7,115 nt of DNA from Pseudomonadota bacterium (GCA_023418355.1 JAEZZU010000222.1:1-7115); one strand, 5' to 3'. Counted from the stretch's first letter, positions 1-6,467 are shown. Notes: generated by a model from the letters alone, not told the origin. Numbers and translations: made by a program.

Positions 1-1153
1 CGGCATTCAGGGCCAGGATATTGGTCTGGAAGGCAATGGTGTCGATCAGGCCGATGATGTCGCCAATCTTGCGGCTGGTCGTGGCAATTTCTTCCATGCT
101 GTGCACCACCTGCTCTACCACGGCACCACCCTGCGAAGCAGTCTGCGAGGCCGATGCCGCCAGCTGATTCGCCACCTGCGCCGACGATGCCGTCTGCTGC
201 ACCGAAGCCGTGAGCTGCGTGAGCGAAGCCACGGTCTGCTCCAGATTGCCCGCTGTCTGCTCGGTACGCACCGACAGGTCGCTGTTGCCCATGGCAATTT
301 CGCTGGTTGCCGTTTCAATGCTGTGGCTGGCATCGCGCAGCCCACCCACCATGGTATTCAGGCTGGACTGCATGGCCTGCAGGGCGCGCTGCAGCTCGGA
401 GACCTCGTCCTTGCCCACCACATGCAGCTGCTGGGTCAGATCACCCTGTGCAATCGCATCGGCCAGCTGCTTGGCGTCGCGCAAGGGGCGGCAGATGGAA
501 ATCATGTTGAGCAGCGTCAGCGGTGCGACCACCACCACCGTCACCACCAGCGCCAGCACAAACAGCCACTGCGTCTGTGATGCCACGGCGCTGCCACGCT
601 CCTGCGCAGCCTGCGCCTGCTGCTGCAGCAGCTGTGCAAAGGACTGCAGCTGCTGCTCTGCCGCTTCATAGGCCTGCTTGGCTTTCTGGCCCACGCGCTG
701 CGCCACGGTGGCACTGTCATAGCCATTGGCCAGCAGCTGGCGCGCCACAGGGGCAAAAAACTCCTCGTACTGCTGCAAAGACGCCTGTAGCTGCTGCAGC
801 GCCTCACGTTCCTGCGGGGAGGCCTGCTGGGCCAGCGCCTGGCTGTCTGCCAGCACGGTCTGCAGGCTGGCCTTCCAGCGCTCGTGCGCCTGTTCCACCT
901 GTGCAGGCTGCTCGTACTGGATGATCATGTCCTTTTCCAGCGCCTGCACGCGTGCCATGCCTTCCTGGACCTTGGTCAACTGACCTGTCTGCAGGAAAGG
1001 GCCATTCAAAAAACTCTGGTTCAGCGCATAAATGCGAAACATGCCAAACATGCCAGCGCCACCCAGAATGCCCAGCAAGGCCAGCACGACCACAATCGCT
1101 CCAATCATGCGGGTCTTGATGGTGAATACGCGCATCAGTCCAAACAGATCCAT
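1..1153 (-). CDS. Methyl-accepting chemotaxis protein, N-terminal 384 residues (C-terminus off the left edge)
   Basis: Inner-membrane chemoreceptor that senses a periplasmic or membrane signal and controls the CheA-CheW kinase complex. The visible 384 residues show a first membrane segment (about 16-38), a Gln-rich helical periplasmic domain (39-195), a second membrane segment (196-219), a HAMP region (about 220-272, with RPLRDAKQLADAIAQGDL) and the start of the cytoplasmic coiled coil. The last residues, IIGLIDTIAFQTNILALNA, are the highly conserved hairpin tip that binds CheW/CheA, so the class is secure although the returning helix is missing. The Glu/Gln-rich stretch near 298-320 (EQTAGNLEQTVASLTQL) is a plausible methylation region. 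I chose the ATG at 1153 because GGGAGG (1164-1169 on the minus strand) lies 10 nt upstream. An in-frame ATG at 1172 would place that ribosome site inside the gene. The ligand cannot be inferred. No che genes are nearby, so this looks like an orphan receptor. Confidence 0.95.
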   Translation of the reverse strand, partial: MDLFGLMRVFTIKTRMIGAIVVVLALLGILGGAGMFGMFRIYALNQSFLNGPFLQTGQLTKVQEGMARVQALEKDMIIQYEQPAQVEQAHERWKASLQTVLADSQALAQQASPQEREALQQLQASLQQYEEFFAPVARQLLANGYDSATVAQRVGQKAKQAYEAAEQQLQSFAQLLQQQAQAAQERGSAVASQTQWLFVLALVVTVVVVAPLTLLNMISICRPLRDAKQLADAIAQGDLTQQLHVVGKDEVSELQRALQAMQSSLNTMVGGLRDASHSIETATSEIAMGNSDLSVRTEQTAGNLEQTVASLTQLTASVQQTASSAQVANQLAASASQTASQGGAVVEQVVHSMEEIATTSRKIGDIIGLIDTIAFQTNILALNA

Positions 1154-1325
1154 GATCTGAAATCCTCCCATGGCTTGCCAAAGCTGCGGCTCCGGCGTCA
1201 GGTCTCTGCTAATGCCCGATGGCATAGCACGGTAACAATTTGTTGAGTGTGCCAGACATGCTGCACAGCCCATGCTCAAGGAAATCCCTTTGAGGGCTTT
1301 ATTGCAAGAATCATGCTGCCCACAC

Positions 1326-1341
1326 TGTTTCACATGAAACA
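1326..1341. promoter_or_regulatory. parS-like palindrome (candidate ParB-binding site)
   Basis: The sequence TGTTTCACATGAAACA has two perfect 7-bp arms (TGTTTCA/TGAAACA) around a central CA. It differs at one of 16 positions from the widely conserved chromosomal parS consensus TGTTTCACGTGAAACA (central CG changed to CA). parS sites nucleate ParB for origin segregation and cluster near oriC, which here lies about 5.4 kb to the right. The substitution is in the core that ParB reads, so binding could be weakened. The site also lies 53 bp upstream of the HMA gene and could instead be an operator for it. Confidence 0.5.
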
Positions 1342-1394
1342 CATACTGCCCGGCGCAGTACAGTTACACCACTTACCGAAATCAAGGAGTTGCT

Positions 1395-1589
1395 ATGGAA
1401 CACGTTTTTCAAGTCAGTGGTATGACCTGCGGCCACTGCGAACGCGCAGTGCAGCAAGCCATTGCCGAGGTCGATGCCCAGGCACAGACCAGCATCGACC
1501 GCGCCAGCGGCAAGGTGGTCGTGCAAAGTGAAGCTTCGCGCGAAGCACTGAGCCAGGCCATCCAGGAAGAAGGCTACACCGTCGCCTGA
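1395..1589 (+). CDS. HMA-domain heavy-metal-binding protein (CopZ-like copper chaperone)
   Basis: A 64-residue single-domain cytosolic protein of the heavy-metal-associated (HMA, ferredoxin-like beta-alpha-beta-beta-alpha-beta) family. The metal-binding loop GMTCGHC is at residues 9-15, with C12 and C15 as expected soft-metal ligands followed by ERAV at the start of helix 1. The closing GYTVA fits the last strand. Such proteins bind Cu(I) (less often other soft metals) and pass it to P-type ATPases such as CopA. Length is typical. The start is well supported: AAGGAG (1384-1389) sits 5 nt before the ATG. No copA, cueR or other metal-resistance gene is in the window and no CueR-like operator is seen upstream, so copper is assigned from the family. 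A parS-like palindrome lies in the leader region and a strong hairpin follows the stop codon. Confidence 0.92.
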   Translation: MEHVFQVSGMTCGHCERAVQQAIAEVDAQAQTSIDRASGKVVVQSEASREALSQAIQEEGYTVA

Positions 1590-1597
1590 GGCAGCGG

Positions 1598-1631
1598 GCA
1601 GGCGGCAGCCCCGGTGCGGGCTGTCGCCTGC
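1598..1631 (+). terminator. Strong GC-rich hairpin after the HMA gene (no U-tract)
   Basis: The 14-nt arms 1598-1611 (GCAGGCGGCAGCCC) and 1618-1631 (GGGCTGTCGCCTGC) pair fully with one G-U wobble around a 6-nt loop, 8 nt after the HMA stop codon. There is no T-run after it, so it is not a classical intrinsic terminator. It could be a factor-assisted terminator or an mRNA 3'-stabilising hairpin that separates the HMA transcript from the thiolase gene. Confidence 0.45.
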
Positions 1632-1678
1632 TGCGGTGAAAGCAACAGCCCTGTCTCCCACAGGCTAGGCAGTGGGAA

Positions 1679-1715
1679 GTGCGCTGCGCACAATGGTGTG
1701 GACACTTCATCCACA
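1679..1715. promoter_or_regulatory. Two adjacent palindromes in the thiolase leader
   Basis: GTGCGC-T-GCGCAC (1679-1691) is followed 5 bp later by TGTGGA-N7-TCCACA (1697-1715), which ends 5 nt before the GGGAG ribosome-binding site of the thiolase gene. Both have perfect 6-bp arms. They could be operator sites or RNA hairpins that affect ribosome access. No regulator is identifiable. Confidence 0.3.
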
Positions 1716-1732
1716 ACAATGGGAGACAAGGC

Positions 1733-2920
1733 ATGAGCACCCGTGAGATTTTTGTCGTCAGCGCTGCACGTACCGCCATCGGCACCTTTGGCGGCAGCCT
1801 CAAGGACGTACCCAACACCCAGCTGGCCACCACGGCCGTCAAGGCGGCCATCGCGCGCGCCGGCATTGCGCCCGACATGGTGGGCCATATGGTCATGGGC
1901 AATGTGATTCCCACCGACACCAAGGACGCCTACCTCTCGCGCGTCGCCGCCATTGACGCGGGCTGCCCCATCGAAACCCCGGCCTTCAACGTGAACCGCC
2001 TGTGCGGCTCGGGCCTGCAGGCCATTGTCTCGGCCGCGCAGGCGATTGCACTGGGCGACTGCGATGTCGCCATCGGCGGCGGCTCCGAATCCATGAGCCG
2101 CGGCCCCTACTTCGACACCGCTGCCCGCTGGGGCGCACGCATGGGCGATGCCAAGAGCATCGACTACATGCTGGGCATCCTGCACGACCCCTGGCAGAAG
2201 ATTCACATGGGCATCACGGCCGAAAACGTGGCCGAGCGCTACCAGATCAGCCGCCAGCAGCAGGACGAGCTGGCCGTGCTGAGCCAGCAGCGCGCCGCCG
2301 CGGCGATTGCGGCCGGCTACTTTCAGGAACAGATCGTGCCCGTGGAAATCCAGACCCGCAAAGGCACGGTGGTGTTTGACACTGACGAACATGTGCGCGG
2401 CAACACCACGCTGGATGTACTCAGTGGCATGAAGCCGGCCTTCAAGAAGGAAGGTGGCACTGTCACCGCAGGCAATGCCTCGGGCCTGAACGATGGCGCA
2501 GCCGCCGTCACGCTGGCCGCGGGTGAGCGCATCGGCACACTGGGCCTCAAGCCCCTGGCGCGACTGGTCGGCTATGCGCACGCCGGCGTGGACCCCGCCT
2601 ACATGGGCATTGGCCCCGTACCCGCCACGCAGAAGGTGCTGGCACGCACAGGCATCAAGCTGGAGCAGATTGACGTCATCGAGGCCAACGAAGCCTTTGC
2701 CGCACAGGCCTGCGCCGTCATTCAGGAGCTGGGCCTGGACCCCGCCAAGGTCAACCCCAATGGCTCGGGCATCTCACTGGGCCACCCCGTGGGCGCGACT
2801 GGCGCCATCATCACCACCAAGGCCATTTACGAGCTGCACCGCACGGGCGGCCGCTATGCGCTGGTGACCATGTGCATTGGCGGTGGTCAGGGCATTGCGG
2901 CGATTTTTGAGCGCGTCTGA
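1733..2920 (+). CDS. bktB: Beta-ketothiolase / acetyl-CoA C-acyltransferase, BktB-like
   Basis: A 395-residue cytosolic thiolase that reversibly condenses two acyl-CoA molecules (acetyl-CoA with acetyl- or propionyl-CoA) to a 3-ketoacyl-CoA and CoA. This feeds polyhydroxyalkanoate synthesis or, in reverse, degrades ketoacyl-CoA. The full catalytic set is visible: nucleophile C91 in NRLCGSG, NEAFA at 319-323, H351 in GHPVGATG, and C381 in CIGGGQG. From memory, long stretches (RTAIGTFGGSLKDV, NRLCGSGLQAIVSAAQ, TMCIGGGQGIAAIFER) match Cupriavidus BktB, the broad-chain-length paralogue of PhaA. Hence bktB is preferred over phaA or a fatty-acid-oxidation fadA; substrate range is inferred. The start is the ATG at 1733 with GGGAG (1721-1725) 7 nt upstream. 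An in-frame GTG at 1679 would lie within the leader palindromes. The gene stands alone, without phaB or phaC, and ends at a strong terminator, so it is probably monocistronic. Confidence 0.93.
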   Translation: MSTREIFVVSAARTAIGTFGGSLKDVPNTQLATTAVKAAIARAGIAPDMVGHMVMGNVIPTDTKDAYLSRVAAIDAGCPIETPAFNVNRLCGSGLQAIVSAAQAIALGDCDVAIGGGSESMSRGPYFDTAARWGARMGDAKSIDYMLGILHDPWQKIHMGITAENVAERYQISRQQQDELAVLSQQRAAAAIAAGYFQEQIVPVEIQTRKGTVVFDTDEHVRGNTTLDVLSGMKPAFKKEGGTVTAGNASGLNDGAAAVTLAAGERIGTLGLKPLARLVGYAHAGVDPAYMGIGPVPATQKVLARTGIKLEQIDVIEANEAFAAQACAVIQELGLDPAKVNPNGSGISLGHPVGATGAIITTKAIYELHRTGGRYALVTMCIGGGQGIAAIFERV

Positions 2921-2938
2921 GCACCGCTTTTTGCAGAG

Positions 2939-2972
2939 AAAAGGGCTGACCTGTGAAATGGTCAGCCCTTTT
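2939..2972 (+). terminator. Rho-independent terminator of the thiolase gene
   Basis: A perfect 13-bp stem, AAAAGGGCTGACC (2939-2951) with GGTCAGCCCTTTT (2960-2972), encloses an 8-nt loop and ends in a T-run, 18 nt after the stop codon. The matching A-run on the left makes it potentially bidirectional. It isolates the thiolase from the diguanylate cyclase gene. Confidence 0.9.
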
Positions 2973-3081
2973 GTATTCGTTCATCTCAGGCTGTTGCCGA
3001 ATGCGCCTCTGGCCTACAGCCAGCTGCCCGGTTTTCCATTGAGATACACGGCTTGCTCTTGTTTCAGAATTTCACAGTTTT

Positions 3082-4293
3082 ATGTTTGTCGCGCGCCCCG
3101 ATCTGTTCACCGCCATTGGCCTGACCGCCGTTTCCGCTTTTGTCACGGCGTGGATGCTCTGGGCACTGGGGCGAAAGCACTGGCGCGAGGGCACCGGTCT
3201 GGCCGTACTGGCCGCCCTGCTCGATGGCATGGCCTACACGTGCTGGACACTGGACTGGCTGCTGGGCATGCCTGCGCTGAAAGTTGCCGCTGCTGCCCTG
3301 CTGAGCGCAGGCCTGTCAGCCTTTACGCTGGCGCTGGACTCTTCCCCCAGCTGGCGCCATCGCTGGCATCGCATCACCATTGCCGTGCTTCCTGTCTGCC
3401 TGGCCATAGGGGCAGGCCTGTGGCAGGCACAGAACATGGTGCGTTTTGAGCAGCTGTATCTGGGCCTGGCACTGCTGCAGGCCATCTATCTGCTGGGTGC
3501 TACCACCGGCGTGTACAGGCACACACCGGGTCGTGGCTGGAAATGGCTGAGCATTGCCACTGGCCTGCTGCTGCTGGCTCTGCTGGTACTGCTGGATATC
3601 CACCACGAAACCCTGATTCCATGGAGCCAGTACTCCAACGCCATGGGCCTGCTGCTGGCCTTGCTGTGCAGCATTCCACTGGTGGTCCGCAGCATGCTGT
3701 CCACGGGCTTTCTGCTCATGCTGGATGACCGTGAAACCGCCACCACGCTGTTCAAAACCCAGCAGGATGCACTGACCCAGCTGCCCAACCGTGCGGCGCT
3801 GATTGGCTATCTGCGCCAGCAGATTGCATGGACGGCCCAGCACAGCCAGCCCCTGGCTCTGATGGTGCTGGACATCGACCATTTCAAGAGCGTGAACGAC
3901 ACCTACGGCCATCTGGTGGGCGACCAGGTGATTCAGAGCGTGGCGCGCACCCTGTCCCTGCAGGCACGCGCCAGCGACTTTGCCGCACGCTACGGCGGCG
4001 AAGAGTTTGTGATGGTGCTGCCCGGCACCAATGCGCGCGACGCCTTTCACGTGGCCGAACGTCTGTGCCAGGCGGTGCGCAAAGCGCCACTGACGCTGGC
4101 TGACGGGCAGGAGCTGCACGTCAGCATCAGCATTGGCGTCTATGTAGACATGCCCTCACCCAGCAGCCAGTGGGAACGCTGGATGGGCGCAGCCGATGAG
4201 GCCATGTACACCGCCAAGCGCAACGGGCGTGACCGCGTCTACATGTCTGCGCCTGTGCAGGCCATGCAGGCGCAGTCCGTGCGCAGCGTCTAA
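3082..4293 (+). CDS. Multi-pass membrane diguanylate cyclase (GGDEF)
   Basis: A 403-residue inner-membrane protein that should make cyclic di-GMP from two GTP. The N-terminal half (about 8-204) holds roughly seven hydrophobic segments (near 8-29, 38-62, 66-85, 97-115, 124-143, 154-172, 186-204) and probably senses an unknown signal. The C-terminal GGDEF domain starts near 226 (DALTQLPNRAAL) and has the metal-binding region DIDHFKSVND (264-273), active-site GGEEF (305-309) and the family's closing ADEAMYTAKRNGRDR. The RASD motif (296-299), five residues before GGEEF, is a complete RxxD I-site, so product inhibition is expected. No EAL domain is present. The ATG at 3082 has no convincing Shine-Dalgarno, and an in-frame stop at 3040-3042 leaves little room upstream. 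Translation may therefore be weak or leaderless. The gene converges with rdgC. Signal and output (motility, biofilm) are not deducible. Confidence 0.93.
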   Translation: MFVARPDLFTAIGLTAVSAFVTAWMLWALGRKHWREGTGLAVLAALLDGMAYTCWTLDWLLGMPALKVAAAALLSAGLSAFTLALDSSPSWRHRWHRITIAVLPVCLAIGAGLWQAQNMVRFEQLYLGLALLQAIYLLGATTGVYRHTPGRGWKWLSIATGLLLLALLVLLDIHHETLIPWSQYSNAMGLLLALLCSIPLVVRSMLSTGFLLMLDDRETATTLFKTQQDALTQLPNRAALIGYLRQQIAWTAQHSQPLALMVLDIDHFKSVNDTYGHLVGDQVIQSVARTLSLQARASDFAARYGGEEFVMVLPGTNARDAFHVAERLCQAVRKAPLTLADGQELHVSISIGVYVDMPSPSSQWERWMGAADEAMYTAKRNGRDRVYMSAPVQAMQAQSVRSV

Positions 4294-4305
4294 GCGCCAC
4301 CAACC

Positions 4306-4364
4306 CCACCCGGCACACCGTACAAGCCGTACGGCAAGGCATCGCCACGATGCTTCCGGGGTGG
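4306..4364. other. Potential three-way-junction fold between convergent genes
   Basis: The 83-bp gap between the diguanylate cyclase and rdgC can fold into an outer stem CCACCCGG (4306-4313) with CCGGGGTGG (4356-4364, one bulged G). It encloses hairpin CCGTAC-N5-GTACGG (4318-4334) and hairpin AGGCATCG-CCA-CGATGCTT (4337-4355, one G-U). Junction linkers are only CACA, CA and none. There is no T-run on either strand. It could act as a shared transcript end, a structured 3' UTR or part of a small RNA; the fold was found by eye. Confidence 0.35.
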
Positions 4365-4376
4365 TGCCAGAGGGGC

Positions 4377-5345
4377 TTAAAACGGCGCTGCGTCAGGGGC
4401 CGTATCTGCAGGTGCGGTTGCAGGGCCGGTGATGGCCGCGTTGATGGCATTGCCGACCTCGCTGCGACCTTCGCCACCCAGGGCTTCAATCAGCTCAGGA
4501 ATGAGCTTGGACAGCTCGCCCGTGGCAATCGCCACATCGGTGTCAAAACCGCCTTCATCACCGGCCTGATCCAGCACGGCATCAAGAAAGGCAATCTTCT
4601 TGATCTGCAGGCTGTCCGCCAGGATAAAGCTCACGCGGTCGTCATAGGTCATGGCCAGCTTGGTGGGCAGCTTGCCTTGCTGCACATGCAAGCGTACTTC
4701 CTCGATATCGAGCGGGTGACGCGCATAGCGCACCACCGCCTTGGATTCGTCGGCAGCCTTGAGCTCGCATTCGCGGTCAATGGAAAAGCCCGCAGGTGCT
4801 TCCTGTGTCAGCAGCCAGTGCGCCATCGCAGCCTGGGCGCTGGTCTGTGTATCGAGCAGGGCCACACCAAAGCCCTGCAGGCTTTCGACCAGCAGTGTCA
4901 CCACCTCATCGGCCTTGCCCTGTGCGCCGGTATCCAGCACCAGGAACTTGGCCTGCGGGTCGATCCACACCCACATGCTGGACTGCTTGGTAAAGGCCAT
5001 GGGCAGCAGGTCCAGCTTGGCCTCGTCCTTGAGATCACGCTTTTCCTTTTTGCCGGGCTTGCGGCCAAACTCTTTTTCAATCGCATCGGCCTTTTCCTGC
5101 ACCTTGCGGTTGAGCACGCTGGCAGGCAGCATCTTGCTCTCGCTCATGAAGCGCAGCATCCACTGGCCGCCTACGCTTTCCGCCAGTGCCCCATGTTCTT
5201 CGCCACGCGGTGGCACCCAGCCGATCGACTTTTCCTGCGTTGCACCGCAAGGCACAAAAGGCGTTTTCTGCAGCGCCTCTTCCAGTTGCTCCAGCGAGCC
5301 CTCCCATTGCGCCGCAATGCGGTACACGATCATGTTCTTGAACAC
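4377..5345 (-). CDS. rdgC: Recombination-associated protein RdgC
   Basis: A 322-residue cytosolic protein of the RdgC family. In E. coli it forms a ring-shaped dimer that binds double-stranded DNA and restrains RecA-driven recombination, and in Neisseria it affects pilin variation. Family hallmarks in order: FKNMIVYR (2-9), FVPCG (30-34), GWVPPRG (42-48), LPASVLNRKV near 73-82, the basic helix FGRKPGKKEKRDLKDEA (93-109), LLPMAF (113-118; usually LLPRAF, so Met replaces the common Arg), and TGELSKLIPELIEALGGEG near the C-terminus. A final Ala/Pro/Thr-rich tail of about 16 residues makes it longer than the 303-residue E. coli protein. The start is the GTG at 5345: it restores the conserved N-terminus beginning M-F-K-N, and AGAAGG on the minus strand (5353-5358) lies about 7 nt upstream. 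The longer GTG start at 5387 adds residues not seen in the family. It is divergent from the Spy-like gene and about 1.4 kb from the origin. Confidence 0.96.
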   Translation of the reverse strand: MFKNMIVYRIAAQWEGSLEQLEEALQKTPFVPCGATQEKSIGWVPPRGEEHGALAESVGGQWMLRFMSESKMLPASVLNRKVQEKADAIEKEFGRKPGKKEKRDLKDEAKLDLLPMAFTKQSSMWVWIDPQAKFLVLDTGAQGKADEVVTLLVESLQGFGVALLDTQTSAQAAMAHWLLTQEAPAGFSIDRECELKAADESKAVVRYARHPLDIEEVRLHVQQGKLPTKLAMTYDDRVSFILADSLQIKKIAFLDAVLDQAGDEGGFDTDVAIATGELSKLIPELIEALGGEGRSEVGNAINAAITGPATAPADTAPDAAPF

Positions 5346-5424
5346 GCAGCCACCTTCTCTTTCATTACTAAGACCCACCCGCACCACATCATGAACATGC
5401 GGTGCGCAAGTGGTACACCTTCCT

Positions 5425-5475
5425 CAAAAATCTGTAGCTGCCAGCGCTTGCTACATAAGCCATAGAGGCCAAAAA
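5425..5475. repeat. Degenerate comamonad-type intergenic repeat
   Basis: This stretch in the divergent rdgC/Spy-like gap carries blocks TGTAGCTGCCAGCGCTTG (5433-5450), AAGC (5457-5460) and ATAGAGGCCAAAAA (5462-5475). From memory they resemble a short dispersed repeat common between genes of Comamonadaceae, built on TAGCTGCTAGCGCTTG and its complement. The copy is decayed and its inverted symmetry is mostly lost. Confidence 0.35.
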
Positions 5476-5519
5476 CATTCAAATTTTTCAGCGGCAGACA
5501 GACACAGCTTTGTATTACT

Positions 5520-5559
5520 TTACACAGCAGCAGCAAAGACTCACGAAGGGCTTACACAG
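5520..5559 (+). promoter_or_regulatory. Direct repeats TTACACAG upstream of the Spy-like gene
   Basis: Two identical octamers TTACACAG (5520-5527 and 5552-5559) are spaced 32 bp start to start, about three helical turns, and lie 72-112 bp before the Spy-like start codon. Such phased direct repeats are typical of response-regulator operators, and Spy/CpxP-type genes are often under two-component control. The spacing and sequence do not match the E. coli CpxR or BaeR boxes well, and no regulator gene is in the window. Confidence 0.3.
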
Positions 5560-5631
5560 AGTCCTCACACTGGCATCCATGGACACAGCAATCGCTGGTC
5601 TTTTCCTCCACTGACAAGAAAGGAACTTGTG

Positions 5632-6216
5632 ATGCAACGCTTCCAACGTACATTTGCCACCGCCATCGCCGCTGCCGCCCTGCTGGGAACCGCTGCTTTC
5701 AGCGCCCACGCACAGCCCCAGACTGCCGCTGCAGCACCTGCTGCACAGACAGCGCCTGCCCATGCGCACAAGGTCCAGAAAATGGATCTGGCCCAGCGCC
5801 ATGCGCAGCACATGGAACACCTGAAAACGGTTTTGCAGATCCAGCCCAGCCAGCAGGCTGCCTGGGACCAGTATGTCAAGGCCATCACGCCTGAGCCACG
5901 TGCCAAGGCCGATCGCCAGGCACGCCCCGACCTGCGCAAGCTGACCACGCCGGAGCGCCTGGATCTGGCCCAGAAACTGCGCAAGGAGCGCAATGCCAAG
6001 GCTGAACAGCGTGAACAGGCCACACGCAGCTTCTACGCCAGCCTGAACCCCAGCCAGCAAAAGGCGTTTGATGCCATCAGCGCCCAGCACCACGGCAAGC
6101 CCGGCATGCACAAGGCAGGACATGGCAAGCGCTTTGACAAGCACCGTGGCCCACGCCACCATGGCCATGCCCCTGTTGCCGCACCTGCAGGCGCACCGGC
6201 ACCAGCAGTGCAGTAA
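5632..6216 (+). CDS. Secreted Spy/CpxP-like (LTxxQ) protein with His-rich tail
   Basis: A 194-residue predicted periplasmic protein. Residues 1-27 form a classical signal peptide (basic MQRFQR, hydrophobic 8-24, cleavage after AHA). The mature part starts with an Ala/Pro/Gln linker and continues as a charged helical domain. It has two LTxxQ-like repeats, LQIQPSQQAAWDQY (68-81) and LNPSQQKAFDAI (138-149), with RKLTTPERL between them. This is the layout of Spy/CpxP stress proteins, which bind unfolded proteins or modulate the Cpx sensor. The C-terminal 153-179 contains eight histidines among Lys/Arg/Gly, suggesting Ni/Cu/Zn binding, and ends in an Ala/Pro tail. The start is the ATG at 5632 with AAGGA (5620-5624) 7 nt upstream; earlier in-frame starts would bury the signal peptide. 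The gene is monocistronic with its own terminator. Family assignment is by pattern; function as chaperone or metal buffer is inference. Confidence 0.82.
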   Translation: MQRFQRTFATAIAAAALLGTAAFSAHAQPQTAAAAPAAQTAPAHAHKVQKMDLAQRHAQHMEHLKTVLQIQPSQQAAWDQYVKAITPEPRAKADRQARPDLRKLTTPERLDLAQKLRKERNAKAEQREQATRSFYASLNPSQQKAFDAISAQHHGKPGMHKAGHGKRFDKHRGPRHHGHAPVAAPAGAPAPAVQ

Positions 6217-6253
6217 CAGCTTCAGACCCGTTTTCCTCTCCTCGGGTTTTAAC

Positions 6254-6279
6254 AAGCAGGCGCAATGCCTGCTTTTTTT
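6254..6279 (+). terminator. Rho-independent terminator of the Spy-like gene
   Basis: The stem AAGCAGGC (6254-6261) with GCCTGCTT (6267-6274) has a 5-nt loop and a seven-T run (6273-6279), 37 nt after the stop codon. It ends transcription before the origin region. Confidence 0.9.
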
Positions 6280-6304
6280 CGTCTTCACGAAAAGTTTTTT
6301 TCAT

Positions 6305-6344
6305 TGTGCACACCAGCACGCACATCCATCCGCAGGTGTGCACA
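6305..6344. repeat. 10-bp inverted repeat made of two TGTGCACA palindromes
   Basis: TGTGCACACC (6305-6314) and GGTGTGCACA (6335-6344) are perfect inverted copies around 20 bp. Each contains the self-palindrome TGTGCACA, with centres 32 bp apart (about three turns). The left copy with its preceding T (TTGTGCACA) also fits the loose DnaA pattern TTNTNCACA. It lies between the terminator and the origin, which suggests a protein-binding pair rather than a gene structure. Confidence 0.4.
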
Positions 6345-6427
6345 TCTGCCATGGGCTGGCTGAACCGTGTCTGCAATGTCTGCCAACACGGCAAGGCCAG
6401 AACGGTCTCACACCATGCTCAGTACTG

Positions 6428-6467
6428 CCTGATAGCTTCAAAAACAATAGCAGTTACATCAAAAAAC
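6428..6467. repeat. Possible second fragment of the comamonad intergenic repeat
   Basis: TGATAGCTTCAAAAACAATA (6430-6449) followed by GCAGTTACATC resembles, from memory, the AAAACAATAGCTGCT arm of the same repeat type seen at 5425-5475. Only one arm is present, so this is tentative. It contains the first GTTACATC octamer of the origin region. Confidence 0.2.

Noticed and set aside
101..1246. Long plus-strand open frames (101-580, 210-671, 523-924, 884-1246)
   Set aside because: They are antisense shadows of the chemoreceptor, whose minus-strand translation shows clear MCP domains; their products are low-complexity and lack family features.
1205..1250. Sigma-28 type promoter for the chemoreceptor
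   Set aside because: No GCCGATAA-like -10 with a suitable -35 on the minus strand; only a weak TTGTTA/CATTAG pair and a small ATGCC-CGAT-GGCAT hairpin are present.
1706..1716. TTCATCCACAA upstream of the thiolase as an isolated DnaA box
   Set aside because: The 9-mer TCATCCACA has a mismatch at the important second T, stands alone, and is explained as an arm of the TGTGGA/TCCACA palindrome.
1574..2581. 335-codon minus-strand open frame opposite the thiolase
   Set aside because: Antisense to a gene with all catalytic residues in place; Gly/Ala/His-rich product typical of a high-GC shadow frame.
4046..4054. CACGTG core with TTTCACGTG inside the diguanylate cyclase gene, a possible second parS
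   Set aside because: Only the left half and core fit; six of 16 positions differ from consensus and the right arm is absent, so it is coding sequence by chance.
4350..5465. 371-codon plus-strand open frame opposite rdgC
   Set aside because: The minus strand encodes an unmistakable RdgC; the plus frame has no recognisable domain.
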